A stretch of DNA of 64,000 nucleotides, taken from contig CM024177.1 of NCBI GenBank assembly GCA_013433145.1, positions 6,598,110 to 6,662,109 of the forward strand, given 5' to 3'. The DNA is from Ascaris suum. Taxonomy: Eukaryota > Nematoda > Chromadorea > Rhabditida > Ascarididae. Positions 35,001 to 48,200 of this stretch are shown here, piece after piece (the first letter of the stretch is position 1; each line of letters opens with the position of its first letter). The translations under genes and the position numbers were made by a program. Below the pieces are notes generated by a model. The model made no database searches, had not been told where the DNA came from, and worked only from the letters and a program-made list of their open reading frames with translations.

Positions 35001-38000
35001 ATATCAGCAATCATAGAATTTTGCATAGAATTTTGAAAATGGAAACGCTATAACGCCATATTAATCATCAGTAATACTAATACTTCATTGCATATTTCTA
35101 TGCATCACAAACAAATATTAAGTTTGCAAGATAAATGAAGTTGCTTATTACTTAAAGATATTTGTTATGCCATATCGATATGGGGGATAATCGAATGGCA
35201 ATGAATGAGATCGACGAAATGGATCATTGCAGCGTTAATTCTATATTTTAAAGATAATTGGACGAAATGCTGCATGTCCAACAGATGAATCCTGTACTCA
35301 TAGAAGGCGAGCAAGGAATACACGATGAGAGATTTACTACTGGTGATATCTGCAAGCGATGACGGAGAAGTAGTGTTCCTGCTGCTGTCGGCTATGGCAA
35401 ACAATGAGTGAAAGGGGAGTTGACGGTTGTGCTCGCGAATCGAGATTATATTGGTTGGTGCGGTGAGTAGGCTGTGATTTTCAAACTAGTTCATCGTCTC
35501 ATTTTGCTATGTGCAATGTGTTCGCTTCATTTGCAATGCGCTTTTCAATCTCGATGCGTTTACCACTTCACTTCACACATAAGCTACTTATAGCAAAGAA
35601 CCAACTAAGTGCGCTGCAAGTATTTTAGCTGCCAATATCGGAAATCTCCACGTTTTTCCGGCGATGGAATCACCGCACTAACGATGTTTCTATTGCAATC
35701 GAAACATCCTCCGTTCCGTCATTCTCCCAACAATCTTCGCTATCGTCGTTTTTTGCAGAGATTTCTTACAGTTTTTTTTTTCTGTGGCATCCTCTATTGG
35801 GACCACTATGTGTTTTTTCTCGATGCCATTATTTCATTTTTTGTCTCACAAAAAACGTTTATTCCCTAAAAGCTTTGTTCTGCACCTGCGTAGTATGCAG
35901 AGCGTTTGAAGCTCTTTAAGAATTTGATGCATCGAGCTTCTTCATCACATTGAAATATACCTATTGAAGAATGTCATGCAAAGTGAAACCATATGAATGA
36001 AACCCCATAGCTCTTAAAGGATCCCTTCGTTCATTACTATGAATAACTTGGGAAAGAAAATTCTGTGAAGCCATTTGGGCATATAGCATAAATATCAAAT
36101 AACATGTTATTGTTATCACTAATGTTAGCGCGAAGAGAGGGAAGGGGGAATATAAGATAAAGGATGAAATGAAAACAACTAAGCGAAAACATGAATTAAG
36201 GTAACAGCGATGAGAAGCGATGCAGTCTGCTCAGCTGGTAATGAACGAATATTTGTGGCATAGGAAGGTGTAAGTGGAATGCGAGGAAACAGTGAGCTGA
36301 GAAGCAGACCACAGTTGAAACAAAGTGTTGATTCTTCAGACGGGGACGCGGACTCGGCGAACAGCACGCGGCATATTCCCTCTGAATAGCCTCAATGAAT
36401 GCAAGCTAAAGCGGTCTGTTTCTTGACAATTTTGTTTTTCTTCAAGTTGATAGTAAGGTTGTAAAATATGGCGAACTAGGTTGACATTAGAAATATTGAC
36501 CACTTTCCATTATTATCAGAAATTGAATTATAATTAAGTCAAATAGGACGAAATTTAAACTCTTTCAAAATTAATCGCCAAGAAAATTTGCATAAATGGA
36601 TTCAAAATTCTAGTTACACTTTAATTTATAAACGATGCACCATAGCGAGGACGGTCGAGATTTATATTTGGTGGGAGACTATGTAATTTTTTAAGGCATT
36701 ACTCTTAGAGTCCCTGCAAACAGTGGCCACATTTCATTGGTAATGAAACCATGGATGCATTCCAAGCGTTAATAATGATCCTAAGCTGCCGTTTCGTTCG
36801 CTACAGCGGTGGACGAAAAAACAGCCTTTTTTAGAAGTAAGCGAGCTTAGTTGTGCTACTGAGATGGCGTGCTATTCTGTGCACTAAGACTGCTGTTGCG
36901 GTTCCTTCGATCAGTCTCACTTGCAATTGATCTCATCCTTGCAGAAGGAATATCATTATTGAGCGCTATGGAAATGGATAATTACAACCACATAGGGCAA
37001 TTGCCTCTTTTAAGAAAATGAACAGTGACTAATTACGCTCTTATCGGGTTTGGCATAGAGGCTACGCTCGACTCGACGGCTGGTCTTCGGATTACTGTCC
37101 ACTAGCTCTGATTTTGTTGAAAGGGTTTTCAATCAGTGTACTGGACGAGCACTGTGATGCGTGGTCAGGCAGAAAAATGAATGTGGCTAAATCGTCTTGA
37201 ATCGGAAACTCAAATCGAATCAAAGTTGGCGACTAATTTGATAAATAATTTCAAAAAACTGATTTCTGCTATCTCGAGTCGCCACTGATGCCTCCTTCTC
37301 TCGCTCATCAGCTGCAAGTGCCAAGTGAGTAAATACAATAATTTTCAACGATTCTTGCACAACATCTCAACTTCCTAGTGATGAATTGCTCCTCAAGTAT
37401 GAGAATCTTACGTCCTTACTGTTGACATCGTTAGCGCAGTTAGCGTTCAGTCAACAAACTATTGTCTGGAAAAAACGGAGCCGGAAAAAAACATATCTTC
37501 TTCCATCACTCAAGAAAAAAAAAGAAGAAAACCCAATTGTTTTGTGGTTTGATAGAATAGTAGTCTAATAATTAAACAAAATTAAAAACAATATAAGCAA
37601 ACATTATTTCTAACAGATATTAGATACCGATTTTTATAAAACATAAGCCATCGGTGATATCTTTGGTGAAGAAAGCAGAAAAAATTTTGCTGACTCGAAG
37701 CGACGAAATCAAATGAGGAAATGATTCATTGAATGTGTCGACAATGATATTGCGATCAAAAAAGCAATTCATTTAGCAAAAGTGCTCACCACAATTGTTG
37801 ACGCAAATGGCCGACAAATTGTGCTTCCATATATAATACCTTACAACCGATGCTAAAATTTGCATTGTTTCGTGCAGTGATGAACGCTTAAACAGTTTAA
37901 AGCATTCATCACCGTGGCATTTGGTCTCAGTCGAAAATTTGGCTCTGTGAGTGCAGAAAGAGGCTGGATGAAGAGGGGGGGGGGGAAGGGGAGATGGAGG

Positions 38001-38063
38001 AGGAAGGGAGAAGTGTCAGTATTGCTCATCAATCCCATGCCTCAAAAGCATCCGTTAAAAGAA

Positions 38064-38187
<124 letters not shown>

Positions 38188-38666
38188 TGAAATCCGAATA
38201 TTGCACCTAAGACCAGCTCCTCATTCAAAGAGATCGAATTTCGAGTTCAACAAGATTCTTAAACTTCGAGCAACCGGCTTTTTTTCAGTTTGTTTGTGGG
38301 AACTAATTCAACTTCCATTGCTTATCTGATCTAGAGGTCTTTATCTGGCTGAGTTTCACGGAGTAGTGATTTCGAAAGCTTTCGCAAAGTCTATAGTATT
38401 GCCGAAATGCATCGTTGCCAATGCGGACGGAAATTTGTGTATATCTCAAACAATTTCCATGTGATTATGGGTAGTATTCTGAGAGAAACTGAAAATTCTA
38501 TTTCTAATCACTGACAGTAAAATGCCACGATATCGTTGTTCGTAATCTTCTCTTCAAGATATTCCTTCTAAATCAATTGTAGAACCTGAGGTGACAATGA
38601 GTGAGCCTAACACCTCAATGATAGTAATATATGATATGTTCAGAAAACATGCATTATGCATGAAAT

Positions 38667-39110
38667 ATGAAAAAAAAAGAATTAGCGAACTATTTCAAAG
38701 AAGCTGGCGCAGTAGGTGCTCTTGAATATCGCTGGGCTGAGAGCAATGTTTGCCACAAACTACAAGCAGAAATAGAAGGCGCGCAGCAACGCCTTTCATG
38801 TTTTAACCATTGCGTTTCCTCGCTAATCACTTTTAAAAACGTTTGTATTTTTATGACACCACCCTGCGTAAAACGCACTCAAATTCTTAGCAGCCTTCAA
38901 AGTCTTATAATTTCTCTTAAAGTAAGTGGCTTGCGTAAACATAGTACTTGGGTTGATCCTATAGTTTGTACGATAAAGCAGAATCCCACAAATCTATGCT
39001 CAGCAGCATTCAAGTTGGGACTACCGGAAGGATATGCAGGCGCACATACATATGGACATACAGGATCTTGTCTTAACGCAATTTCGCAAAGCAAATTTGC
39101 AAACGTGTAA
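38667..39110 (+). CDS. Doubtful hypothetical ORF, 147 codons
   Basis: The frame opens MKKKELANYFKEAGAVGALE and ends SKFANV. It is among the longest uninterrupted frames of the gene-poor interval. Part of the same segment is also open on the minus strand, which weakens the coding case. I see no domain, and the C-rich run just after the stop gives no help. It could be a single-exon gene or chance. Confidence 0.2.
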   Translation: MKKKELANYFKEAGAVGALEYRWAESNVCHKLQAEIEGAQQRLSCFNHCVSSLITFKNVCIFMTPPCVKRTQILSSLQSLIISLKVSGLRKHSTWVDPIVCTIKQNPTNLCSAAFKLGLPEGYAGAHTYGHTGSCLNAISQSKFANV

Positions 39111-39524
39111 AATCCCCCCCTTTCCCCGCTCCCCCCCCCCCCCCAAAGCCTGCAAGGAAAGTTCGTGTAGCAGTTCTTTCAGTGAGCACTACAATGTTGG
39201 GCATTTGAAAAAGTCAACGATAAAAGTTTCATTTCATATGTGGACGGAACTCGCTTGGAAATAAATAGTGCGTTAGCCTTAACGATATTTCTTTACACAA
39301 GGCTCAGGTTACTTTTATTTGAACGAGAGCGTCATGGAGCATTTGATTACAATATCCATTCATCCTTACTGCAATCGTCAGTGAACTTTTGCGAAATATA
39401 GAATTTTGTTAACTGGCCATCAAAAACCTCAACAATATTCACAACTGTGCAACTTTTACTATTTATCTCACCATTATATTGCAAGAGGATAGTAAATAAC
39501 TGGAAAGGTAGATAGATTATCATT

Positions 39525-39746
39525 TTGTCCACTAAAAGCACAGATGTGAAATGTGCATCAGAAGCAATTGTTAGAGATTGCAGAACGAATTTCACACAGT
39601 TTCTTGACAATATGGCATCTGTCTGGTCATCAGTGCTTCAGAATACTGACGCTTGGAATGATAAAGCAGATATGTTTGAAAAATTTTCAAATGCCAAAGG
39701 TGATTTTAAGATGAAAGATTCCAATAAGCTTCCGTTGCTTCCATAA
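39525..39746 (+). CDS. Possible terminal exon of an unrecognised protein
   Basis: The frame contains CRTNFTQFLDNMASVWSSV and KGDFKMKDSNKLPLLP before a TAA stop. It has protein-like composition (Asn, Asp, Lys, Trp balanced) and one N-glycosylation sequon NFT. A possible acceptor, CACTAAAAGCACAG, precedes it. No upstream exon was found. I assign no function. Confidence 0.22.
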   Translation: MSTKSTDVKCASEAIVRDCRTNFTQFLDNMASVWSSVLQNTDAWNDKADMFEKFSNAKGDFKMKDSNKLPLLP

Positions 39747-41995
39747 GAAACATTTCTCTTGGACCTTCCGGCTGAACTAGAATGATCTGAGTGTTCTTCA
39801 ACGTGATAAGTCCATGACAGCGCACCTTAGAGTTCATATGATAACAAGTGTTTGATCAGGCAGCAAAATCTCTTTACTCGATTCGCAGCTTTACTGGCAG
39901 AATTTTATAGTTTTACAAATTTGGTGAGCAAAACTGAATCATGGCGTCCATACCTATGTCTCTCTGTCGATTGAAAGTTTGAGCTCGATGCCTATTGAAG
40001 ATTGAGTTGTCAGATTTTGGTGATGTAATGGAAAAATTAAAATAAATAATTCTGCCGTACTTTTTGTTGATTCATCGAATTCGGCAGCATTTAGAGGCAT
40101 TTAAATATGGGATGAATTTTAGGTATATTGCTCAGGTTGGATTTTCATTTTATACTCGTAAGGCCATTGAGGAACCTACTGTTTACAGAAGGACTGCATG
40201 AGGGATAGAAAGACATTATTTTGTGGAGGTATTATTCGTTGAAGACTTGTGGGACCGGCTGGTCGGGCAAGCTGAATGCAAATGCAATGGTGCATATCGT
40301 GCTATCTCTTTAACTCTTACTCTTCACTATGTGCTTAATTCAAGCGTATTTCGTCAAGAAACGAACCTGAATATTTCAAAGATGTATCTTCGTGTCGTAT
40401 GCAGTTTTTTATTTTCAAACAAAGCAAATCATGAAGTAACGTCATTCAACATTCCTTTAAGGAACCGAGGAACACTCTGTCAAATATGAGGCGGTGAAGA
40501 GAACTGAGGTGTTTGCATCGACAGCAAATCGTACTATTGTTTACTAGTGATGTGGGATATCGGATTAGTTTTGTGTTGCTTTACGACTGAAGGTTGAGTG
40601 TACACACTGCAAGAAACTGGGCAGGAAATTCGTGCAATAGCAAACATTCTATGGGGCCTCAATATTTATGCCTACTGGATATTCTGTTGTCGTTAGAAGC
40701 AAACTAGATCTCATTGACACTATGCAAGACTGCTGATTTGTCCGTGAATTGCATAAAAGCATCTTACTGCTTTCAATTTCATTGCTTTACTGTTATGCGA
40801 ACAAATATGTAGAATAGGTTGTTTTACAAAAGCCTTACTCGAAGAACATTTATTGAAGCAATAGTTATTTAATGATATACTTAGCTGCAACAAGTTTATG
40901 ATTTTGCAAATAAAGCGCGATGATTATTGCTGATCTCTCTATAAAAGCTCGGAGGAAAACCCTATCAGTTACTCTATGCAATGCCTTACCTGCAAGACAT
41001 TCGTTCGATATCATGCTCTAAAAGAGGATTACATAAAAATGGATACATAGTTTTTATTAATCGGTAGTGCCATTATTATTTCGATCACACTCGGCGGACT
41101 TATTGTCTTCAGAGGTGAGAGAAGGTAAATCAACCAGAGGTCACTTATTGTTTTCATTTAGTTAATTTCCTTTGCTGTACGAGATAATGCTGACGAAACC
41201 GTGAGAATTTGAGAGCACAGCTTTATATAAGAAGCATACGCCACGCCATCTAAACATAGAATCACATGCGAGGAATGAGCATAAAAATGAAATAGAAGAG
41301 GAGCGGCGACAGAGAGTGAACTATGTGCTCAGCAGCAGATGACGTCGTGATGGCTGAAAATAATGCAAACACTAAACTTATTGAAATATAATAAAGTAGT
41401 AAGCAAAAGCTAGAGTAAATCTGACATGATGAAAACAAATAATAATGTATCGGAAATGAGTTAAAAACAGCGACTAATCTTAGATCCTCATTGGTCATAT
41501 TTTTCTATTTATGAGCTCTTCGCACAGGTTGCTTCGACTCGAATTACTCTGAATAAATTGGAGATGCCATAACCTCTTAAGGTTATAAGAAAGGATTAAG
41601 GTTTACGTGTTGCTTATCATGGACCACTGCTAATTTCATCAGCTATCGCTTCCTGTGAAAATGCATAATTTTCTCGCCCAGTCATAAGCGCGTTTCTTTC
41701 ACTACGACGTTCTCAATTTTTACCTGTGAAAACCAAATTTTTCCTTTTGTAATAAGTTAAATATCAAATCCTGAAAGTCATATTCATAAGGAGAGTTCCT
41801 GCAATATAGTAGGCATTATTGTGCTGAGTGAGGAGGAGGAGAATGCGATAGGCAAGCCTTCTCCTTACCTTCAACCTCAGCAGGAAGAGGAACCTCCAAA
41901 TATACGAAATTTCGAAGAGCTTGACCGATGAAAGGACGCAGAAAATAGCTTTTTCTATTTCGGATTTACTGTGAAAGGTCCATCGCATTTCCTCG

Positions 41996-42036
41996 AAGCG
42001 CTTATTAAAGGAAGCCCTAAGCGCTTATTAAAGGAA
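41996..42036. repeat. Short direct repeat, 18 bp twice
   Basis: AAGCGCTTATTAAAGGAA occurs at 41996-42013 and again at 42019-42036, a 23-bp period. It lies just beyond the 3' end of the downstream S28 gene. Confidence 0.9.
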
Positions 42037-42150
42037 AACTTGCTTCTAAAGTTGCTGCCAATATTTTTTGCTGCGACAAAAAACTGTTTATGCATATAAT
42101 ACACTCACTCGAATACAATATAAAACCATAGAAATATGCGCTTTCTTTAC

Positions 42151-42156
42151 TTTATT
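42151..42156 (-). terminator. Candidate poly(A) signal for the downstream S28 gene
   Basis: TTTATT on the plus strand gives AATAAA on the minus strand, about 90 bases after the stop ending at 42243. A normal distance for a nematode 3' UTR. Confidence 0.5.
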
Positions 42157-42242
42157 GCAGCTAACGTAACGAAAAATTCTTTAATTTCATCCCTCCGTTG
42201 CTAATTCTAAAAACTGAACACTTTTTAATTGTCATAGAAAGT

Positions 42243-45200
42243 TCACTTGGCGGAAACGAACAAGTAATTACCAAGCCACTCAGCAATCTTTTCGCCTATC
42301 AATTCTCTTGTCGGCGCCAAGTCAGCAGCATCTTCGTCACGTGGAGGATACATATCCGCACAGTGTGCAGTACCTGTAATATTACCTGTTCGCAATTGAA
42401 ACAAACGATTGGGAATATTGTTTATCTTTTCAGAATAACTGCTGAAAATTAATCACCTTATTTAAGTTAATCATCTCAACTACAATGAGTCATTACTATA
42501 CGAAAGAATTTCCGTAGAAAAATGAAGCAAATAACGTAAATAAATAAAGCAAATAGTAAAAAGCAAGTGAAAAAACAACCAAATAATTCCAAAAAATTTC
42601 AGTTGTGTGCCTCTCAGTCGGCACTAAATTTCTTTCGTATATATGCTTACCGCCTTTCATACTTCCAATATTAAGCATTGCCTCATGCAATCAAAATTAT
42701 CAAATAGGCATCCTTTATCTTACCTTTTTTTCAGCGCCATTGCTCAAAATGTTGGCTTATAGAAACAAATGGAAACATTATGCGGAAATCTGTTCAACGT
42801 CGTTGGCATCGTGGCCAAATGTTGTTCATCGAGTGCGTATAGTAGGATATTTCTATCATATAACAACTGAAATTTTCTGGGTGCTTTTCTATACGAAATA
42901 TCACGACCAAATCCCCAAGGTATTTTGCACCGAACTCGTCTGAAGATCCCTTGTGGCTGAAACGAGTGGGTCGGAAAATGAGTTGCGACATTTCGCTCCA
43001 TGTATACCTTGCGGATTGTACGCATGGGATATCCCATTCTTTTCTTAGGCAAAAATCATAGAAAATAACAAAGTAATTCAAGATCGGGAATAGTCGTGCT
43101 TCAAAAGCCGAGAAGCGGTCTGAATACCGTTCATTAGAACTGTTGTTACACTGCCATTGCCATCGTATTTGCTGAGCGCATGCCACGGGTCGATATTGCC
43201 ATTGGTGAATAGAACGTTGGTACCCTCAAATTGCAACGAATTTGAAATACTGTGCTAAAAGGAGTAATACTGAATACAATAGAACACAGTCAAATAGAAA
43301 ATGTGCTAGAGGATGTGGCACAATATGCGCTTTTGCGACTGCGCTCGTCGAACCAGCCGATTTTGTTTGAACGCAACAAATAATGAAGCGTAACCAGTAA
43401 TGCACTAAGCAAACGCAGAATTTGTCTACTTACCTTAAAATAGTCGCGACCACCATAGAATCTTTGGGATTTATCAACAGCTTCATATACAAATCTTGGC
43501 GTGAACTTAGATCCATATACATCCTGGCACATATCAATAAAAATACTGCAACGATAATCTACATCAACGATTATCAAATGCAATAGAGTATTGTGTCGTC
43601 GGCATTTCCAAAGAAGAGGACCGTTTTCAGACAATGCATAGAGAATATTGAGATGGATAGTTTTTATTAGATGAAGAAATTCAAACGCATTATTAAGTAT
43701 GCTAAATATGCCTGAAAGTATGCAAAAATAGCATAGAGATTTATCCCTTTTCTCGTCATTTTACACTCTCGTTGTTTCTTTGGCGGCACTACGATAAAGG
43801 AAGTCGAGTAGCGAAGCGATATATTGGGTTCTCTCAATGAAATATCATTTCAAGCCGAAAATATGTTGCACAATGCGGGTAGGCGGTCTTTGATCTTCGA
43901 GCATTATTTCCTTTGATATGTCCTTTACTAAAATTTAGCTTACCTGCTGTATGGAGTAACAAAATAATACTACTATTTCCTTAAATATATCTGGATAGCT
44001 TTGTTTACATAGATATGAAATCACATGCTTAGCAAACCAAAAGAATTCCTGTATCAGAATGGCGTGAATGCGATATGAATAGAGTACGAGCCACTAAAAC
44101 ACGCTCTCTATTGCAAACTGATAGAACCCGTATGAGCCTATGAATAAACCCGACTTGCGTCAACAGCTGCCATCATATTTCTTCTATCTGATCACCGTAA
44201 TTAAGGTGACAGTAAACCTTTGCTGAGCTTTTTCTAGTTGTGTGATGAGTACCGTAATGATAATAGATGCAAATAGTTGCGGTCCTTTCTGCACCATCTG
44301 TTTGTCGCAATGAAAGCAAAAATTTGTGATCTGAACAATAACTTTTGAGATGAATGCTCGAGTGACTTCATGTTGAGAGTAAGTTCGACTGATCGCAGAA
44401 CCGAATTATAATGCATTGGTTACGAAGCAGTTTAATGGTCTGTTCGAATGGATGAAATACACAAAGCGATTCAACTAACTTCACTGGAATGGGACCACCG
44501 AAGATGTTTTCACCGACATCAGTTGATTGGAAGAAACCGAACTCATTACAAGTTTGATATGTCCAACTGCGACTTGATGCTGAAAAAATGACTCATATAA
44601 GTGACACAGATATATGATTGGATTCATTAAGAAAGAGGGAATTTTTCTTGAAATTTCCGCACTTTAGTAGAAAAGATACGCATAAAATTCTTGATGTCAT
44701 CAGACAATGATTCAATTCAGCTCCTAACATATTTCCTCTTGAACAATTTTAACCGCGCACATATATGAATAGAGACTCCCATGAGAGGAATTTCGATTGA
44801 TAATAAAATTTCCAAATTTCTTAAAAACTTTAGAATACTCCGTTAAAAAACTTTTCTTATAAGTTTCAAATCGTCAATGCCAAACAAAAAACGAGAAAGG
44901 TAACTGCGATCGCTATTGATCACTAATCATTATATCGTAGTCATATGTCAACTAAATGTTGGAAAATATCAATGGCGCTGATTCGTAAATATTAATAATA
45001 GCTTCAGTTATCTGCATTTTTTTGAGTGACTTACATTTAGCATTCACATCCTTCAAATAATCGATATAATTCTGATAATTATTGTCAGTATAACTGAATG
45101 TTCCACTAGAGAAATTAGTCATATAAATATTGACATCGGCAACGTTCTCCATTGGAGTCTTCGCGTTATTTAGCATATAACCGCACACTTCACGTATTCC

Positions 45201-48200
45201 TCCACCTGTTGCATACGATCCCTTAAAACAAAATTCCTACTATAAACTACTAAATAATATTGGAACTCGTTGTTTAAATTGAATAACGAAATTCACATGA
45301 CAATATAGTAAAAGAGAAAGCCATGTGGAGAAAGGTGTCTACTCTATAGCGTTTTCTTGCTGAGATCATTTCAATTATGCGAATTGTTTGAAATGGAAAC
45401 TGTCGTATAGTTAAAAAATGACTCCTGCATTGATTAAAAAACTTACAGTGTTGTCATTGTTGTATTGCACAGCGCCCTGGAACTTATCATATAGAATACT
45501 AAAGAAATATTGGATATCGAGATTGGTCACTTCCGTTGTCAAATTCCATTCTGGCTTCAACCTTAAATATAGCTAGCTATAACATATCCATCTATGTTTA
45601 TTTCGGCGTTGAAACCTCCAAACTGTTAATTTCTCTGTTATATGAAAAATAGTGAGCCAAATAGCCTTTCGATCAAGCACAGAAATCACTCCACTACATA
45701 CAACAAGGGAAAGTGAGCGGTAGCTTCAGACTGAATAGAAGAAAAGAAATTTGGCCATAAAACCATTACGATAAAGACTTCTAGCGATGAAAGTCTTTGC
45801 GCGGAGATTTTTCAAGAATCTCGCTTCACCGTGTCCTCGAAAGGGTAGAGGCAACGGAAATACACACCGCATTGATGATGATAAACAATTAGCACCACGT
45901 TCGATCAGCTCAGTAGGTTGGCTCAACACAATAAATGGCACGCTGAATGGGCAAGAATAAATAGGGAGATGCACCGCAGAATCTCATGATCGAAATTTCG
46001 ACATGCTCATGCTCTCGGGATTTTATCGCTTTCGTTCTCGCCTCTTCGATGTCGAAATCGTCCTCATCCGCAATTCCATATTACCCCGCCGATCAGTAGA
46101 CGTTTAGTTTATTCCAATATCTGCGGGTAATTTTCAAAAGTGGAATGTGGAATTTCTTGCACTTAATGAATGAAATGAAATACGTCTGCGAGGAAATGAT
46201 AGGAACTAAGGCGAAAAAAAAATTACGTGAAAAGGTTCGACAAGGTAACGCGTCCTGTGCGTGTCAACGAGAGTTGATGTATTTGATCGAAAGCCAATTT
46301 CACGTTTTCCGCACATGTAGCATTAAACACACGCAGTGCGTTCTCAACAACAATCAAATATTCTGCAAATGTATGCATAAGGAGACATCACTTCAAGAAT
46401 TGTGAATGGTCGGTAGGCAAGCCCATAATGAACGTTCTGCAAAAATATACCTAATTTTTTCGTTGTGTAGTAATTTCGATCGCAAAGATTTGACATAGAG
46501 AAGTGGGAAACCCTGTTCTTGAATTTGAATATTATCACCGTTAATTATCGGCTATAGTTTGCCCTTATCTGAGAATTGAAAGCGTATATACAAATAGATA
46601 AACCCATATGCTCGTGCAAGTCTTCATGGCTATTATGTACTTAAAAATTATGCAGATGCAATCTTCAGAGAAGTTTTTGTATTCATTGAAATTTTTTCTC
46701 ACTACGTTGTGATGTACATTTTTATGAGAGCTTTCACTTGAATATCCACACAATTCGGTTTATGGGAAATACTTTCGATAGAAATGAATTCGGTCGGCAA
46801 TATGCTAAATCAAGGACAGAAAGACACCGGGGTGGAGGTAGGGGGAGCAGGTTGAGAAAGGGAAGAGATTGCTAGCGCATTTCGTCTTTCTCAGACAGCA
46901 GAGCTTTCCTGACATTGAGTACTACGTTCCCCGATAATTATTTGCATTAGGTACAGAGTAGAAAGCTGATCCAGTATTTCAGAAAATGAGCATTTTAGGG
47001 ATACTGTTCACATATGCTCGGTCTTCGCACTTTTTTCAAAACAGGTACTCTAATGGCCTTGAAATGGTCAAAAAACTGTAACTCAGCAGTGCTTTGTATG
47101 CAGAAGGCTGATGAATTTACGTGAAATTTTCTGAGCGGGGAGTGGGGGAGGAGGACGTGAATAGCACAAACGCATTCTGCTTACCTTTCGCTTTTCGTCA
47201 AATAGAAGCGACAATTTTTTTTTGTAGCATAAAACTTTTTCTATGATGCACATAGTGAAAATTCTTGAAACTAACCGTAAAAGTCGACCTTTGCCTCGAT
47301 TGGTGCAGAGCTGGCAACGGCACCCACAGAGAGCTGAGGATAGAATTGACGAAACCATGCCGAAAGCATCCCTTAAATGCGAGTCTTGTCGATATGTTTC
47401 CTCTCAAAAGTCACCGATTGCATTTCGGCTATTCATGATGGAGATTTTAAGAGTATCGTTGAACATTCCTTCATTTAACTTTTAATGGCCAGTAGGTCTT
47501 TCAGCATAAGCGATTCTTAAAAATTCGGCTTTATCTTATGATAACTCCGTTATTGATATCAGTATTGTCATGTCGAACATTATGACAATATATAGCAACA
47601 CTCATGTATATGTATGCATATAACAAATAGATTTCAACTTGCCGGGATAGGAGCCTCCGAAAGTCACCCATTTTGGGTTGACAAGATTATAACGTTCATT
47701 CATTGTCATAATGAACTGAGCTAAATCGGCAAGCGCTTGCGTCGCGGTAAGCCACCTGAGGTTTTCGGTAGACTGATCACTGCAACACACGTAGTTGATA
47801 GCTTTTCGCCTATCACGACCTCTATTCAAGTCAGCTGGCTTTATTTGCAATATTTGCATTGACCTCATTCATTGAATGGCTAATAAATGCAACTGACCTT
47901 CTAATCAATTCTAATTTGTTTGTATCCGACTGCAGCTCATCATCCATGATCAATTTCTCTTGAATTGCATCCAGAATCTTCGCTCTCTAATTTCATTCCG
48001 ATGGCGGCCAATGCTTTATCGCCGTGAAAATTTTCGAAAAGCAGGGGAGCGGTACGAATGTTCCGCCGAAATTGCTTTTAACTGTAGATGAAAGGCATGT
48101 AAAGAAAGAGAATACTTCTTATCGAAATTCTTTCGAGATTCATATCCTGTGCCTGCTTTTGCCCCACACCTGCCACATCTTTGTCATTTGAGGCAGCACC

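Noticed and set aside
35165..36367. Minus-strand frames at 35165-35404 and 36179-36367
   Set aside because: Plausible residue mix but no recognisable domain, no paired exons and no convincing splice sites.
43225..43254. Longer form of the S28 Asp exon starting at the TTTTAG acceptor at 43255
   Set aside because: It would add ten residues inside a loop of fixed length. The sister copy starts its exon at the matching Gly-Thr-Asn, so the shorter form was preferred despite the TTTGAG acceptor.
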